A stretch of 42,052 nucleotides of DNA from an uncultured Lentisphaeria bacterium (GCA_949282305.1 CASDPB010000108.1:1-42052); one strand, 5' to 3'. Shown: positions 33,350 to 42,052, numbered from the stretch's first letter. A program made the numbers and translations. The notes: generated from the sequence alone by a model not told the origin.

Positions 33350-34683
33350 AGTAATGCCTCCATTGCGTTTGCAAGAGCCTTGATCTCTTCTTTTGTACGT
33401 TTTTCCGTCACCGCGATCAGCAACTGGTCGCGCCGGTCCGCGTAATACCGTCCGAGCGGAAAGCCCGCGGCGAATCCCTTGTCGATGAGTCTGCCCGCCA
33501 GCTCCGAAGAATCGCACGGAACCTTGATGACGAACTCATTGAAAAAGACGCCGCTGCCGACCGGCTCCACGCCCCGGATTTTCAGGAGTTCGTTTCTTGC
33601 GAACACCGCTTTCGACATGCAGAGATTGCCGATATTCACAAATCCCTGCTTGCCGACGGCAGTCAGGTAAATCAGAGCGGAAAGCGCGCAGAGGCTTTCA
33701 TTGGAACAGATGTTGCTTGTGGCATGTTCCCGGCGGATGTGCTGCTCCCGGGTCTGAATCGTCAGCACAAAACCGTCTCTGCCGTCCAGATCTTTCGTGC
33801 GCCCGACGATGCGCCCGGGCATCTTGCGCATGTATTTGCTCCGGACGGTCATGAAGCCGAGATACGGTCCGCCGAAGCTCAATGGAATTCCGAGGCTCTG
33901 CCCCTCCCCCGTGACAATGTCAAATCCCATTTCGCCCGGAGTCTTCAGGACGCTCAGCGCAATCGGGTAAGTCGAACAGACAGCCAGCGCACCGTTCGCG
34001 TGAGCGGAGGCGACCACGCTGCTGAGATCCTCAATCTCCCCGAAGAAATTCGGATACTGGACGATCACACATGCCGTGTTTTCATTGACCGCACGCTTGA
34101 GATTCTCAAGATTGGAATCCGTTCCCGCCCCCGCCTCGACCTCGACACGTTCCACATCCAGGTTGCTGCAGTAGCATTCGATCATGCGGCGGAAAATCGG
34201 AGAGACCGCGCCGGAAATCACCACCTGTCTCCTGCCGGTAATCTTGACCGACATCATCATCGCTTCAAAAAGCGCCGTTCCGCCGTCGTAAAGGCTCGCG
34301 TTGGAAACCTCCATCCCGGTCAGGCGGCACATCGCGGTCTGATACTCATAGATTGCCTGAAGCGTTCCCTGGGAGGCTTCGGGCTGGTACGGGGTGTAGG
34401 CGGTATAGAACTCTCCGCGGGAAACGATGCTGTCGACGACGGATGGAATGACATGGTCATAATATCCGCCTCCGACGAAGTTAATCAGCTCCGTGGCGTT
34501 CATGCCCGCAAGATGTTCAAGATGCTTTACCACTTCATATTCGGATCTGCCTTCCGGAATTCCGTCCAGCGCCGGATACGGGAAATGAACACCCGCCTTC
34601 TCCCACATGTCCTCCAGGCTCGAAAAACCCGCGGCTTTCAGCATCTCCGCGCGGTCGCTTTCTGTATTCGCAATATACGGCAC
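33346..34683 (-). CDS. gcvPA: Glycine dehydrogenase (decarboxylating) subunit 1, P-protein alpha
   Basis: A 445-residue partner of GcvPB: YDHVIPSVVDSIVSRGEFYTAYTPYQPEASQGTLQ and GEGQSLGIPLSFGGPYLGF are characteristic segments. The GTG start at 34683 has GGGAG eight bases upstream; a longer frame to 34761 is not supported. Split alpha/beta P-proteins are usual in many bacteria. Neither gcvT nor gcvH is adjacent: upstream is an MFS gene, 120 bases away. Confidence 0.95.
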   Translation of the reverse strand: MPYIANTESDRAEMLKAAGFSSLEDMWEKAGVHFPYPALDGIPEGRSEYEVVKHLEHLAGMNATELINFVGGGYYDHVIPSVVDSIVSRGEFYTAYTPYQPEASQGTLQAIYEYQTAMCRLTGMEVSNASLYDGGTALFEAMMMSVKITGRRQVVISGAVSPIFRRMIECYCSNLDVERVEVEAGAGTDSNLENLKRAVNENTACVIVQYPNFFGEIEDLSSVVASAHANGALAVCSTYPIALSVLKTPGEMGFDIVTGEGQSLGIPLSFGGPYLGFMTVRSKYMRKMPGRIVGRTKDLDGRDGFVLTIQTREQHIRREHATSNICSNESLCALSALIYLTAVGKQGFVNIGNLCMSKAVFARNELLKIRGVEPVGSGVFFNEFVIKVPCDSSELAGRLIDKGFAAGFPLGRYYADRRDQLLIAVTEKRTKEEIKALANAMEALL

Positions 34684-34803
34684 GATAATTTCTCCCTTTT
34701 TAATTTCAGGCTGACATATTAAAATGCCACGGCTGCCGCTTTTTTCAAGGTTCGGAGACAAAATCGCACACTTTTCTTGCGGCAGCGGAAGCCCGCCGGG
34801 ATC

Positions 34804-35994
34804 TCATCCACTCCGTTTTCTCCAGCCGTCCACGCGGATCTGCAGGAAAAAAATCAGCAATGCGAACGCAATGACGATCCAGGGAAGCAGCAGGAAAGTG
34901 GAACGGCTTGCGACATACCCGAAAACTGCCGGAACCAGTGCCGTTCCCAGCATTCCGGCACCGCCCTGATAACCGATGACAGTGCAGGCTGTGGCATCGT
35001 CAAAACGTTCCGGCGCGGCGTGCATCATCGCCGGATAAAACGAGGCAAAGGAGAAGCCGATCAGCCCGAGCGCGGCAAACGGCAGACAGGGAACTCCCGG
35101 CACAGCAAGAAGAACGCCGCCGAGCAGTCCCCCCGCCATGCTGAAACGGATCTGCCGGACATTCCCAAGACGGTTGGCGAAAATCCCGACCAGAAAACGC
35201 CCCGCAGTCAGCATTCCCCAGTATCCGGCAACGGCATATCCCGCAATCTCCGCGGAAACTCCGCGGCAGACAGTCAGGAACATATAGCTCCACAGCCCCA
35301 TTGAAAACTCGATTCCGCAATACAGAAATACCATCAGGGGACAGCACCAGAAGCGGACATCATAGCGGACTTTTCCGGTGACGGCGGCTCCGGCGGCGTC
35401 TTCCGACGCTCCGTTCTCCCGCCAGAGACTCAGGGTAAGAAGGAAAACAAGCGCAAGAATAATCTGCGTGGAGGAAACGGCGGCATACCCCCAGCGCCAG
35501 CTCGCGCCGGAAGCCAGAATCGCGGTAATGATGCCGGGCCCGACGGTCGCCCCGATTCCCCAGCAGCAGTGAAGCCAGCTCATATCACGGCTGGTGTAGT
35601 GTTTCGCGACATAATAGTTCATGCCGGTATCCACCGCCCCCTGCCCGAACCCCAGCGGAATCGCGCAGAGCAGAATCACCCAGAAGGCAGGCGCCAGCGC
35701 ATACCCGAGCAGAGAAAAACCGGTGACAAATCCGCAGAGCATCAGGAGTCTGCCCGTTCCGACCCTCCGCAGGATCGCCCCGCTGAAAAAGGAGGAAACC
35801 GCGGAACAGACCGTCAGCAGGGTTGTGATGAAACCCGCGTAATAGACCGGCTGCTTCAGTTCAAGCCGCATGGAGTCCCAGGCAACTCCCAGAACGGTAT
35901 CCGGCAGTCCAAGACTGATGAAACCGATGTAAATAATCACCAGCAGGATCAGGGAACGCCTTCCGGGAGCCAGCGATGCAAACAAGGAATTCAT
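34804..35994 (-). CDS. MFS transporter
   Basis: A 396-residue inner-membrane protein with about 12 hydrophobic helices, beginning LILLVIIYIGFISLGLPDTVLGVAW. Two halves are separated by a polar loop (WRENGASEDAAG). The PLGFGQGAVDTGMNYYVAKHY segment and GLPDTVLG start resemble the FucP/YfkF-like group of sugar transporters. The substrate is unknown. Its ATG overlaps the stop of the acetyltransferase gene (ATGA), so the two are coupled; a detoxifying acetylate-and-export pair is a reasonable inference. Confidence 0.85.
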   Translation of the reverse strand: MNSLFASLAPGRRSLILLVIIYIGFISLGLPDTVLGVAWDSMRLELKQPVYYAGFITTLLTVCSAVSSFFSGAILRRVGTGRLLMLCGFVTGFSLLGYALAPAFWVILLCAIPLGFGQGAVDTGMNYYVAKHYTSRDMSWLHCCWGIGATVGPGIITAILASGASWRWGYAAVSSTQIILALVFLLTLSLWRENGASEDAAGAAVTGKVRYDVRFWCCPLMVFLYCGIEFSMGLWSYMFLTVCRGVSAEIAGYAVAGYWGMLTAGRFLVGIFANRLGNVRQIRFSMAGGLLGGVLLAVPGVPCLPFAALGLIGFSFASFYPAMMHAAPERFDDATACTVIGYQGGAGMLGTALVPAVFGYVASRSTFLLLPWIVIAFALLIFFLQIRVDGWRKRSG

Positions 35995-36596
35995 ATCCTG
36001 CCGTCGCCCCCGTAAAGTTTGTATTTTTTCCGGTCCGCCTCCGTGATGGGACGCAGGACACGGCAGGGATTTCCCGCGGCGAGCACGCCGGAAGGGACAT
36101 CCTTCGTGACAACGCTTCCGGCACCGATCACGACGTCATCGCCGATCGTCACGCCGGGAAGCACCACGACATTGCCGCCGATCCAGACGTTATTTCCCAC
36201 GGTGATCGGAAACGCATACTCCAGCCCGCTGTTGCGCTGCTCCACGTCGAAAGGATGCCCGGCGGTATAGAACCCGCAGTTCGGCGCAATGAACACGTTG
36301 TCTCCGAACTTCACCTTCGCATTGTCAAGAATCACGCAGTTGAAATTCGCATAGAAATTCTCCCCGATCTCGATATTGTAACCGAAACCGCAGTGGAAAG
36401 GCGGTTCAATATAGAATTTTCCGGGAGCCCTGCCGAACAGCGCGCGGAGAACCGCATGGCGTTTCTCCCTCATGCGCGGCGGCAGACTGTTCGCCTCATA
36501 ACAAAGCTCCATCGCTTTCAGATGATCCTCATCGATTTCCGCATTATGGTTGGCGTCATACAGAAATCCCGCCCGTGCTTTTTCTTTTTCCGTCAT
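35991..36596 (-). CDS. maa: Maltose/galactoside O-acetyltransferase-like hexapeptide transferase
   Basis: A 201-residue left-handed beta-helix acyltransferase. MTEKEKARAGFLYDANHN is the typical maltose acetyltransferase start, and FYTAGHPFD contains the catalytic His. The repeats (ITVGNNVWIGGNVVVLPGVTIGDDVVIGAGSVVTKDVPSGVLAAGNPCRVLR, read in pieces) form the coil. It transfers acetyl from acetyl-CoA to sugars such as maltose. ATG 36596 has AGGA seven bases upstream; a longer frame to 36638 is not supported. It is followed by the overlapping MFS gene. Confidence 0.9.
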   Translation of the reverse strand: MTEKEKARAGFLYDANHNAEIDEDHLKAMELCYEANSLPPRMREKRHAVLRALFGRAPGKFYIEPPFHCGFGYNIEIGENFYANFNCVILDNAKVKFGDNVFIAPNCGFYTAGHPFDVEQRNSGLEYAFPITVGNNVWIGGNVVVLPGVTIGDDVVIGAGSVVTKDVPSGVLAAGNPCRVLRPITEADRKKYKLYGGDGRI

Positions 36597-36783
36597 AGCT
36601 TCTTCCTCTCTTCCATCCAAAAAACGCAACCGGCACATCCAGGCGCATTGCCATTCGGTAAAACTGCCGACAATGTAATATATTCCGGTAAAAATACAAA
36701 TGAAAAAGGGATGAGGAAAAGAAAAAATAATATTTCAAGAAGCCGACGACGAAAATCCGGCGCGGAATGCGCAGGACATTGCG

Positions 36784-36821
36784 AAAAAACCTGAAAGACA
36801 GTGTTTCCGCCGTCTTTCAGG
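36784..36821 (-). terminator. Intrinsic terminator of the GIN-domain gene
   Basis: CCTGAAAGAC (36790-36799) and GTCTTTCAGG (36812-36821) make a perfect 10-bp stem. On the minus strand it is followed by TTTTTT (36789-36784). It lies 27 bases past the stop of the lipoprotein gene. Confidence 0.85.
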
Positions 36822-36847
36822 CTGTATCGGCAAGACGGCTTGCAATT

Positions 36848-37603
36848 TTATTGTCTGGCAACCGCCGCCGAACCAGATGTTCTGACCTGTGACAGTCCTT
36901 TTCCGCTGTAGGAGATCTGCGCCCGGTCGACTGCCTTTCCGGTCAATGCGCCGTCGAGTTTGCCGATCGTCAGCTTGCTGTAATCTTCCATGTCGACCTG
37001 TGCGGAACCGACTGCGTCCAGCACAGCCAGCGCCTTGTCGCTCAGGTTCAGAGTCGCGGCTGTGACACTGCCGCCGCGGAAAATCGTATTTTCCTCCGCA
37101 TCAAGTTTCAGGTCGGAAATGGATCCGTTGAAAAGTGCCGCGGCATTGCCTTCCATGTCGCAGTTGACAATGCTGATTGTCGAGTTGTCGCCCCGGAATC
37201 TGCAGAGATTTTCCATATCCAGCGTAAAAAGCCGGGCTTTGTTGTTGAATACGGAGGCGCTGACACTGCCTTTCAGTTCGGCTTTTGAAAGATTGCCGGT
37301 GGAATTGATCGTCAGTTTCAGCGGCAGTGTGAAGCTGACATCCTTGTCCAGAGCAAGCCGGAACTTCCGTCCGGTTCTGATTGTGACATACTTCCACAGA
37401 TTCTGCTCGACAGTCACGGTCACGGAATTCTCTTCTGCGCCGCAGTTCATCTCGACGGTCCACGGTCCCGCAATCTCAATTGCCTCGACCTGCATTCCCG
37501 TAAATGTCTTCTGCTCGGGAACTCCGTCTCCGACGGTGCGGCATCCGGCAAGCACGATTCCGATTGCGGCAACGGCGAGTGTGGTGATCAGTTGTGTTTT
37601 CAT
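36848..37603 (-). CDS. GIN-domain (DUF2807-like) lipoprotein
   Basis: A 251-residue exported protein. The signal peptide ends in a lipobox LAGC (Cys20), so it should be lipid-anchored. The mature part is a series of short repeated beta-strands (AELKGSVSASVFNN, LDMENLCRFRGDNSTISI, VDMEDYSKLTIGKLDG, RAQISYSGKGLSQVRTSGSAAV) typical of the GIN putative auto-transporter adhesin fold, also called DUF2807. The function of this family is unsettled; surface or envelope roles are supposed. GGGGG stands eight bases before the ATG. It is a single-gene unit with its own terminator, divergent from proA. Confidence 0.85.
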   Translation of the reverse strand: MKTQLITTLAVAAIGIVLAGCRTVGDGVPEQKTFTGMQVEAIEIAGPWTVEMNCGAEENSVTVTVEQNLWKYVTIRTGRKFRLALDKDVSFTLPLKLTINSTGNLSKAELKGSVSASVFNNKARLFTLDMENLCRFRGDNSTISIVNCDMEGNAAALFNGSISDLKLDAEENTIFRGGSVTAATLNLSDKALAVLDAVGSAQVDMEDYSKLTIGKLDGALTGKAVDRAQISYSGKGLSQVRTSGSAAVARQ

Positions 37604-37831
37604 GTCATTTTCCCCCTTTCCTGTAGTTGCTGGTTTCCGTTACCATAGATGCCTTTCCCGGAAAAGCAAACGGAAAAGAAACGGAAAACGGGATTTCCGC
37701 AATCCGCACTGCGGCTGAAACAGCGGAAATGCGTCTTTTTCCAACTTATCCGCAGCCGTCATTTGCAAAAGACTCCTCAGAATGTTATTTTATAATGTCA
37801 CTAAATTCAAATAGAGAGAAAAGGCTGTACG

Positions 37832-39118
37832 ATGACAACGAATGCAAACTCTGTAAGCGCCGATGAAATGAAAGCGCGACTCCTCGAAATGGGCGAATGC
37901 GCCCGGAATGCTTCACGCAAGATTGCCAATGCGTCGCCGGAACTCAAAAACAGCTGGCTTGCAGCAATGGCTGACGCTCTTGAAAAAGACGCGGAAAAGC
38001 TCATCGCCGCCAATGAAACCGATATGAAAAACGGGGCGGCAAAAGGACTCTCCGCAGCCATGCTCGACCGTCTGAAGCTGGATTCAAAACGCATCAGGGC
38101 AATGGCGGACGGACTCCGCCACGTTGTCACCCTGCCCGATCCTGCGGGCGAAATCCTCTCGACCACCACACGCCCCAACGGAATCCGGATCGACAAAGTT
38201 TCCGTTCCGCTCGGCGTAATCGGGTTCATCTACGAATCCCGCCCGAATGTGACCGTCGACGCCGCCGGACTCTGTCTCAAGGCGGGCAATGCCGTCATTC
38301 TGCGCGGCGGCTCGGAAGCAATTCATTCCAATCAGGCGCTTGCGGACTGCATCATCGCCGCCGGAAAAAGCAAAGGAATGCCCGACGGCGTCATCCAGCT
38401 TGTCCCGTTCACGGACCATGCGGCGGTTTCAATCCTGCTGAAAATGGATCAATACATCAATCTTGTGATCCCGCGCGGCGGCGAACGCCTGATCCGCGCC
38501 GTGGTGGAGCAGTCCACGATTCCGGTCATCAAACATTACAAGGGGGTCTGCCATCTTTACGTGGATGCGGACGCGGATCTGGAAATGGCGCTCAATATCC
38601 TCCGCAACGGAAAATGCCAGCGCCCCGGGGTCTGCAATGCCCTTGAAAAAGTATTGATCCACGAAAAGATCGCCCCTGAATTTGTGTTGCTTCTCGGCGG
38701 GATGTTCAAAAAAGAAGGGGTGCAGGTCATCGGCGACAGCGCCTACTGCAAACTCGACAACACTGCCGTACCCGCCGCGGAAGAGGACTGGTCGAAGGAA
38801 TACCTTGATCTGATTATTTCAGCGAAGATCGTCCCCTCCCTGGAAGCGGCGGTCGATCATATCAACCGTTACGGTTCGGGGCACAGCGACGCAATCATCA
38901 CGAAAAACGAAAGCAACGCGCGGTATTTCCTCGACAATGTCGATTCGGCAACCGTATACTGGAATGCTTCGACACGTTTCACGGACGGCGGCGAATTCGG
39001 CATGGGGGCGGAGATCGGCATCAGCACGGACAAACTTCATGCGCGCGGTCCGATGGGACTCCGCGAGCTGACTTCCTACAAATACAAAATCTACGGAGAC
39101 GGCCAGATCCGCTCATGA
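37832..39118 (+). CDS. proA: Glutamate-5-semialdehyde dehydrogenase (gamma-glutamyl phosphate reductase)
   Basis: A 428-residue NADPH-dependent enzyme of proline synthesis that reduces gamma-glutamyl phosphate. GVIGFIYESRPNVTVDAAGLCLKAGNAVILRGG is the cofactor region, and GKCQRPGVCNALEKVL contains the catalytic Cys268. HARGPMGLRELTSYKY near the end is typical. AAAGG lies eight bases before ATG 37832; a TATAAT at 37791-37796 may be its -10 box without an obvious -35. proB is not adjacent. Its stop overlaps the next gene (ATGA), so proline synthesis is here linked transcriptionally to biotin-type genes and a tRNA modifier. Confidence 0.96.
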   Translation: MTTNANSVSADEMKARLLEMGECARNASRKIANASPELKNSWLAAMADALEKDAEKLIAANETDMKNGAAKGLSAAMLDRLKLDSKRIRAMADGLRHVVTLPDPAGEILSTTTRPNGIRIDKVSVPLGVIGFIYESRPNVTVDAAGLCLKAGNAVILRGGSEAIHSNQALADCIIAAGKSKGMPDGVIQLVPFTDHAAVSILLKMDQYINLVIPRGGERLIRAVVEQSTIPVIKHYKGVCHLYVDADADLEMALNILRNGKCQRPGVCNALEKVLIHEKIAPEFVLLLGGMFKKEGVQVIGDSAYCKLDNTAVPAAEEDWSKEYLDLIISAKIVPSLEAAVDHINRYGSGHSDAIITKNESNARYFLDNVDSATVYWNASTRFTDGGEFGMGAEIGISTDKLHARGPMGLRELTSYKYKIYGDGQIRS

Positions 39119-39762
39119 ATATTCCTGAATTGATTCTGCCCGGCTGGGGCGTCGATCCGGCGCTCTACCGGTGCCTGTCTCCGGAAGCGGAGCTTTTCGA
39201 TTACGGTTTCTTTTCCCCGGACAATGCTCCGATGAAAGAACCCGCTCCCGGTTCCGCTTCCGGCAAACTGATTCTCGCCCACTCTCTGGGAACCGCATTC
39301 GCGCTTCGCTGCGCGGCGCAGGATCCGTCGGTCCGGGGCCTGATTCTGTTCAATCCGTTTGCACGCTTTGCCTATGCGGACGACTTCACATGCGGCTGGA
39401 AGCAGGAGGATATTGCCGCATTGAAAAACGGCATCGGGAAAAATGCAGCCGTCGCGCTGAAGCATTTTTACAGGAGCTGCGCATTCCCGGAAAAGCTGCG
39501 TGTCGACGTGCCGCAGCAGCGGAATGTCACGGCGCTGCTGGAGGGACTGGATTTCCTTGCGGCATTTGATTACCGCAGTCTGTCAGACTCAATTCAGTGT
39601 CCCGTCGCAGTTCTGACCGCTGCGGAAGACAGAATTGTCAACAGGGAAATGAGTTTCTCCCCGCCCCGCGCCTGCAGAAAAGAATATGAAGGCGGGCACT
39701 TCCTGCCGTTCAGCGGCAAAGTCTGTCTTGACTCTGTAAGAAAGGCTCTGGAGGTTCTCTGA
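39115..39762 (+). CDS. BioG/BioH-like pimeloyl-ACP methyl ester esterase candidate
   Basis: A 215-residue alpha/beta hydrolase without signal peptide. ELILPGWGVDPALY opens it, LILAHSLGTAFALR gives the nucleophile elbow (Ser57), and TAAEDRIV and GGHFLPF supply Asp and His. The short length and the start resemble BioG/BioH-type esterases that free pimeloyl-ACP from its methyl ester. The assignment rests mainly on the next gene being BioC-like, separated by two bases. It overlaps proA by four bases. Confidence 0.68.
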   Translation: MNIPELILPGWGVDPALYRCLSPEAELFDYGFFSPDNAPMKEPAPGSASGKLILAHSLGTAFALRCAAQDPSVRGLILFNPFARFAYADDFTCGWKQEDIAALKNGIGKNAAVALKHFYRSCAFPEKLRVDVPQQRNVTALLEGLDFLAAFDYRSLSDSIQCPVAVLTAAEDRIVNREMSFSPPRACRKEYEGGHFLPFSGKVCLDSVRKALEVL

Positions 39763-39764
39763 TC

Positions 39765-40547
39765 ATGTCCCGTTCCTCCGTGGTTGAGAAGAATTTTTCC
39801 GCCGCCGCCTCCACTTACGATTCGGCGGCGTCCTTTCAGCGCATTGCTGCCGGACAGTTTGCGGATTTCATCCGGCGCCATGAATCCGGGCGCGCGCCGG
39901 CGTCTTCGGTATTGGAGCTCGGCGCAGGAAGCGGACTCCTGACCGCCCATCTGCCGGCACTGTTTCCCGGCGCGGCGCTGACCGTCAGCGATCTGTCGGA
40001 TAAAATGCTGGAAGTCTGCCGCGCAAAATTTTCCGAGATGCCCCGGATGAGTTTTGAACGCGCCGATTTCAATCAGGAGTTGAAGTCTTTCCAACGCGGA
40101 TTCGATGCGGTTCTCTCCTCCATGGCAATGCACTGGGCGGAAGATTTCGACATCACGCTCCGGAATGTCGCGGCGACCCTGCGCAGCGAGAATTCCCGTT
40201 TTTACCTCTGCCTTCCGCTCGCGGAATCCACGGAAACGCTGAAAAAACTTTTTGAATCCGAATCATTGTCGTTTCCGGGGCTTGAACTTCCGGAACTAGA
40301 GAGTATTATACCACATTTGAGCGGGAACGTTTTTTCATTGTATACGCATGAGACGGCGGAATGCTCCGAAACCTACAATGGACTGGCAGAATTCCTGCGT
40401 TCGTTCCAGCTGACCGGAACCGGAAGAATTTCCGGCAGGGGAATGCGCCCGTCCGATCTGCGGAAACTGATCAGAAAAAATGAGAGAGTTATCGAAAACA
40501 AATACAAATTTGCATTCTTCTTATGTGAGGTTAAGAGAGAAAAATGA
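39765..40547 (+). CDS. bioC: Malonyl-ACP O-methyltransferase (BioC-like)
   Basis: A 260-residue SAM-dependent methyltransferase. The opening VEKNFSAAASTYDSAASFQ is characteristic of BioC, SVLELGAGSGLLTAHL is the SAM motif, and AVLSSMAMHWAEDF corresponds to the BioC post-motif with Trp. BioC methylates malonyl-ACP so that fatty acid synthesis can build the pimeloyl chain of biotin; the preceding esterase would remove the methyl group. GGAGG lies ten bases before the ATG. Its stop overlaps the mtaB start (ATGA). A general methyltransferase is the alternative. Confidence 0.82.
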   Translation: MSRSSVVEKNFSAAASTYDSAASFQRIAAGQFADFIRRHESGRAPASSVLELGAGSGLLTAHLPALFPGAALTVSDLSDKMLEVCRAKFSEMPRMSFERADFNQELKSFQRGFDAVLSSMAMHWAEDFDITLRNVAATLRSENSRFYLCLPLAESTETLKKLFESESLSFPGLELPELESIIPHLSGNVFSLYTHETAECSETYNGLAEFLRSFQLTGTGRISGRGMRPSDLRKLIRKNERVIENKYKFAFFLCEVKREK

Positions 40548-41848
40548 TTACCATTACAGCATCTGTTGTTACATTGGGATGCCGGTTGAATCAGGCGGAC
40601 AGTGCATTGTTGTGCGACAGGCTTCGCCGCTGCGGATTTCAGATAGTCGACGAAGACTACGAGGAGAGCCCGAATCTTGTCATTGTCAACTCCTGCACAG
40701 TCACGGCGACCGCCGCGCGGAAAACGCGCCAGCTCCTGGCCTCCATCCGTCACAAGCATCCGTATGCCTACATCATTCTCACCGGATGCGCGGCGGAAGT
40801 CGATGAAGAGCTGAAAGAAGATTCCGATTTCGATATTCTGCTCACAAAGGCGGAAAAGAAGAATCTGGAAGCCATTCTGGAACGCAGATTCAACATTCAG
40901 CACCATGAACACAAACCGTCCGAAACAACGGATGAGACGATCTTCAAGGAAGACGCCGTCGCCTATTTCCCGTTCAAGAGCCGTGCGAACCTGAAAGTCC
41001 AGGAAGGCTGCAATAATTTCTGTTCCTACTGCATCGTCCCCTACGCCCGCGGCCGGGAACGTTCCCGCGACGCGGAAGAGATCATGACGGATTTCCGCCA
41101 GCTCCTTGAGGCGGGATTCCATGAGATTGTAATCACGGGAGTCAATGTCTGCAACTACAAATGCGGGGATCTGGATCTGATCGGGCTTCTCGAAAAGCTG
41201 ATCGCGGTCGAAGGCGATTTCCGCATCCGGCTCGGCTCCACGGAACCGGGAGACATTCTTCCGCGTCTGATCGACCTGATGGCGTCCACACCTAAAATCT
41301 GCGATTTCCTCCATTTGCCGCTTCAGGCTGGCACCGATGAAATCCTGAAAGCAATGGGACGCAAATACACGCTTGAGGAATACAAGTCCGTGATTGATTA
41401 CGCCCGCGGCAAAATGCCTCATATCCACATCGGCACCGATCTGATTGTCGGGTTTCCCGGAGAAACGGCGGAGCTCTTTGAACAGTCCTGCGAATTTGTG
41501 AAGTCCATGCACTTCGCCAATCTTCACGTATTTCCGTTCTCTCCGAGAAAAGGCACGAAAGCGGAAAAACTTCCGGGACGCATTTCCGTCGATGAAATGG
41601 TTCGCCGCATTGAGGTAATGAAACCCGTCAAGGCGGCATGTGCCGCGGAGTTCGCAAAGTCCCTGATCGGGACGGAACTGTCCGTCCTCTTTGAACGCAC
41701 CCTCGCCAACAACGGTTACGAAGGCTGGTCTTCAAACTATGTCAAGGTACGCACACGATCGCCGAGAAACATCCTCAAGGAAATCCATGTCGTCAAAGTC
41801 AATGCGGGAAACGATGAAAGCATTCTTTCCGGAAAACTGATCCGGTAA
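40544..41848 (+). CDS. mtaB: tRNA t6A37 methylthiotransferase (MtaB)
   Basis: A 434-residue radical SAM enzyme that adds the 2-methylthio group to t6A37 of tRNA. The N-terminal MTTase domain holds the three cluster Cys (Cys13 in TLGCRLNQ, Cys51 in NSCTVT, Cys82 in TGCAAE). The radical SAM cluster is CNNFCSYC (Cys156, 160, 163). HLPLQAGTDEILKAMGRKY and DLIVGFPGET follow as usual. TLGCRLNQ, with Arg-Leu-Asn, is the MtaB-type variant and not the MiaB one. It is the last gene of the proA operon and is followed by a strong terminator. Confidence 0.93.
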   Translation: MITITASVVTLGCRLNQADSALLCDRLRRCGFQIVDEDYEESPNLVIVNSCTVTATAARKTRQLLASIRHKHPYAYIILTGCAAEVDEELKEDSDFDILLTKAEKKNLEAILERRFNIQHHEHKPSETTDETIFKEDAVAYFPFKSRANLKVQEGCNNFCSYCIVPYARGRERSRDAEEIMTDFRQLLEAGFHEIVITGVNVCNYKCGDLDLIGLLEKLIAVEGDFRIRLGSTEPGDILPRLIDLMASTPKICDFLHLPLQAGTDEILKAMGRKYTLEEYKSVIDYARGKMPHIHIGTDLIVGFPGETAELFEQSCEFVKSMHFANLHVFPFSPRKGTKAEKLPGRISVDEMVRRIEVMKPVKAACAAEFAKSLIGTELSVLFERTLANNGYEGWSSNYVKVRTRSPRNILKEIHVVKVNAGNDESILSGKLIR

Positions 41849-41865
41849 GCCGGTTTCGGATTCAG

Positions 41866-41903
41866 AAAAAGCGGTGGCGGAAGTTCCTTCTCCACCGCTT
41901 TTC
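41866..41903 (+). terminator. Terminator of the proA-mtaB operon
   Basis: AAAAGCGGTGG (41867-41877) pairs exactly with CCACCGCTTTT (41892-41902) around a 14-base loop. The T-run follows the stem directly (CTTTTCATTTT). It lies 18 bases after the mtaB stop. Confidence 0.85.
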
Positions 41904-41984
41904 ATTTTGCATCAGTATGCGCCCAGCGAGCCCCATGGTGAGGAGGAAGAGGGATTTTTTTGAGTGGGAATTTACCAAAAAGAT

Positions 41985-42022
41985 GAATGCCGTCGGGCTA
42001 TGATGACCGCCCGACGGCATTC
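41985..42022 (-). terminator. Hairpin, probable terminator of a minus-strand gene beyond the window
   Basis: GAATGCCGTCGGGC (41985-41998) and its exact complement (42009-42022) form a 14-bp stem. On the minus strand it is followed after a few bases by TTTTT (near 41977-41981). It would end a convergent gene coming from the right; none of that gene is in the window. Confidence 0.55.
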
Positions 42023-42052
42023 TCCTCTTCATAATAATAAGCCCGAGCTCAT

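Noticed and set aside
1-42052. CRISPR array or transposase genes
   Set aside because: I saw no regularly spaced repeats and no transposase-like or Cas-like frame on either strand.

Overview
The window looks like a chromosomal segment of a Lentisphaerota/Victivallales-type bacterium (inferred from gene content; no marker gene was searched). The signature is repeated pseudopilin genes ([10 protein letters not shown]-termini, H-X9-DG C-termini) placed beside large secreted glycosidases. Start codons are ATG, GTG and TTG with good GGAGG-type ribosome binding sites, and many genes overlap by 4 bases.

Left part (1-28.4 kb), carbohydrate catabolism. Block A (5-8748, +): pseudopilin, secreted DUF4838 protein, GH95-like enzyme, GH43/GH130-like five-bladed-propeller protein and a GH42-like TIM-barrel protein. 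Block B (9773-14940, +): PocR-type AraC regulator, a 1148-residue secreted LamG/putative glycosidase and a second pseudopilin. Block C (15310-18190, -): pseudopilin plus secreted GH5. Block D (18523-22900, -): frameshifted pseudopilin, GH5 paralogue and tannase-family esterase. Block E (23013-26794, +, divergent from D): GH38 alpha-mannosidase plus a GntR-type regulator with a LacI-like sensor domain. Blocks C and D are diverged copies of one pseudopilin-GH5 unit. The duplication includes about 300 bases of upstream DNA with a near-consensus promoter, a long 5' leader and an identical ATACAA-N2-TTGTAT palindrome, the best candidate operator for the block E regulator. An FAD-dependent oxidoreductase (27001-28356) closes this part.

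Middle (28.4-31.8 kb, -): a truncated phage tape-measure ORF, a cluster of small membrane/zinc-ribbon proteins, sfsA, tRNA-Leu(UAG) and an RsbW/RsbV-like anti-sigma pair, with the tRNA starting 6 bases after the kinase stop.

Right part (31.9-42 kb), mostly housekeeping: split glycine decarboxylase (gcvPA-gcvPB), MFS transporter plus maltose/galactoside O-acetyltransferase-like gene, a GIN-domain lipoprotein, then a tightly overlapping + strand operon proA - BioG/BioH-like hydrolase - bioC - mtaB, ending in a clear terminator.

The most notable system is the pseudopilin-hydrolase module: each of four catabolic blocks carries its own pseudopilin, yet the window holds no pilus or type II secretion machinery and no sugar importer apart from one MFS gene far away. 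I infer substrate-specific pseudopilins that work with a common secretion or surface-fibre apparatus encoded elsewhere.
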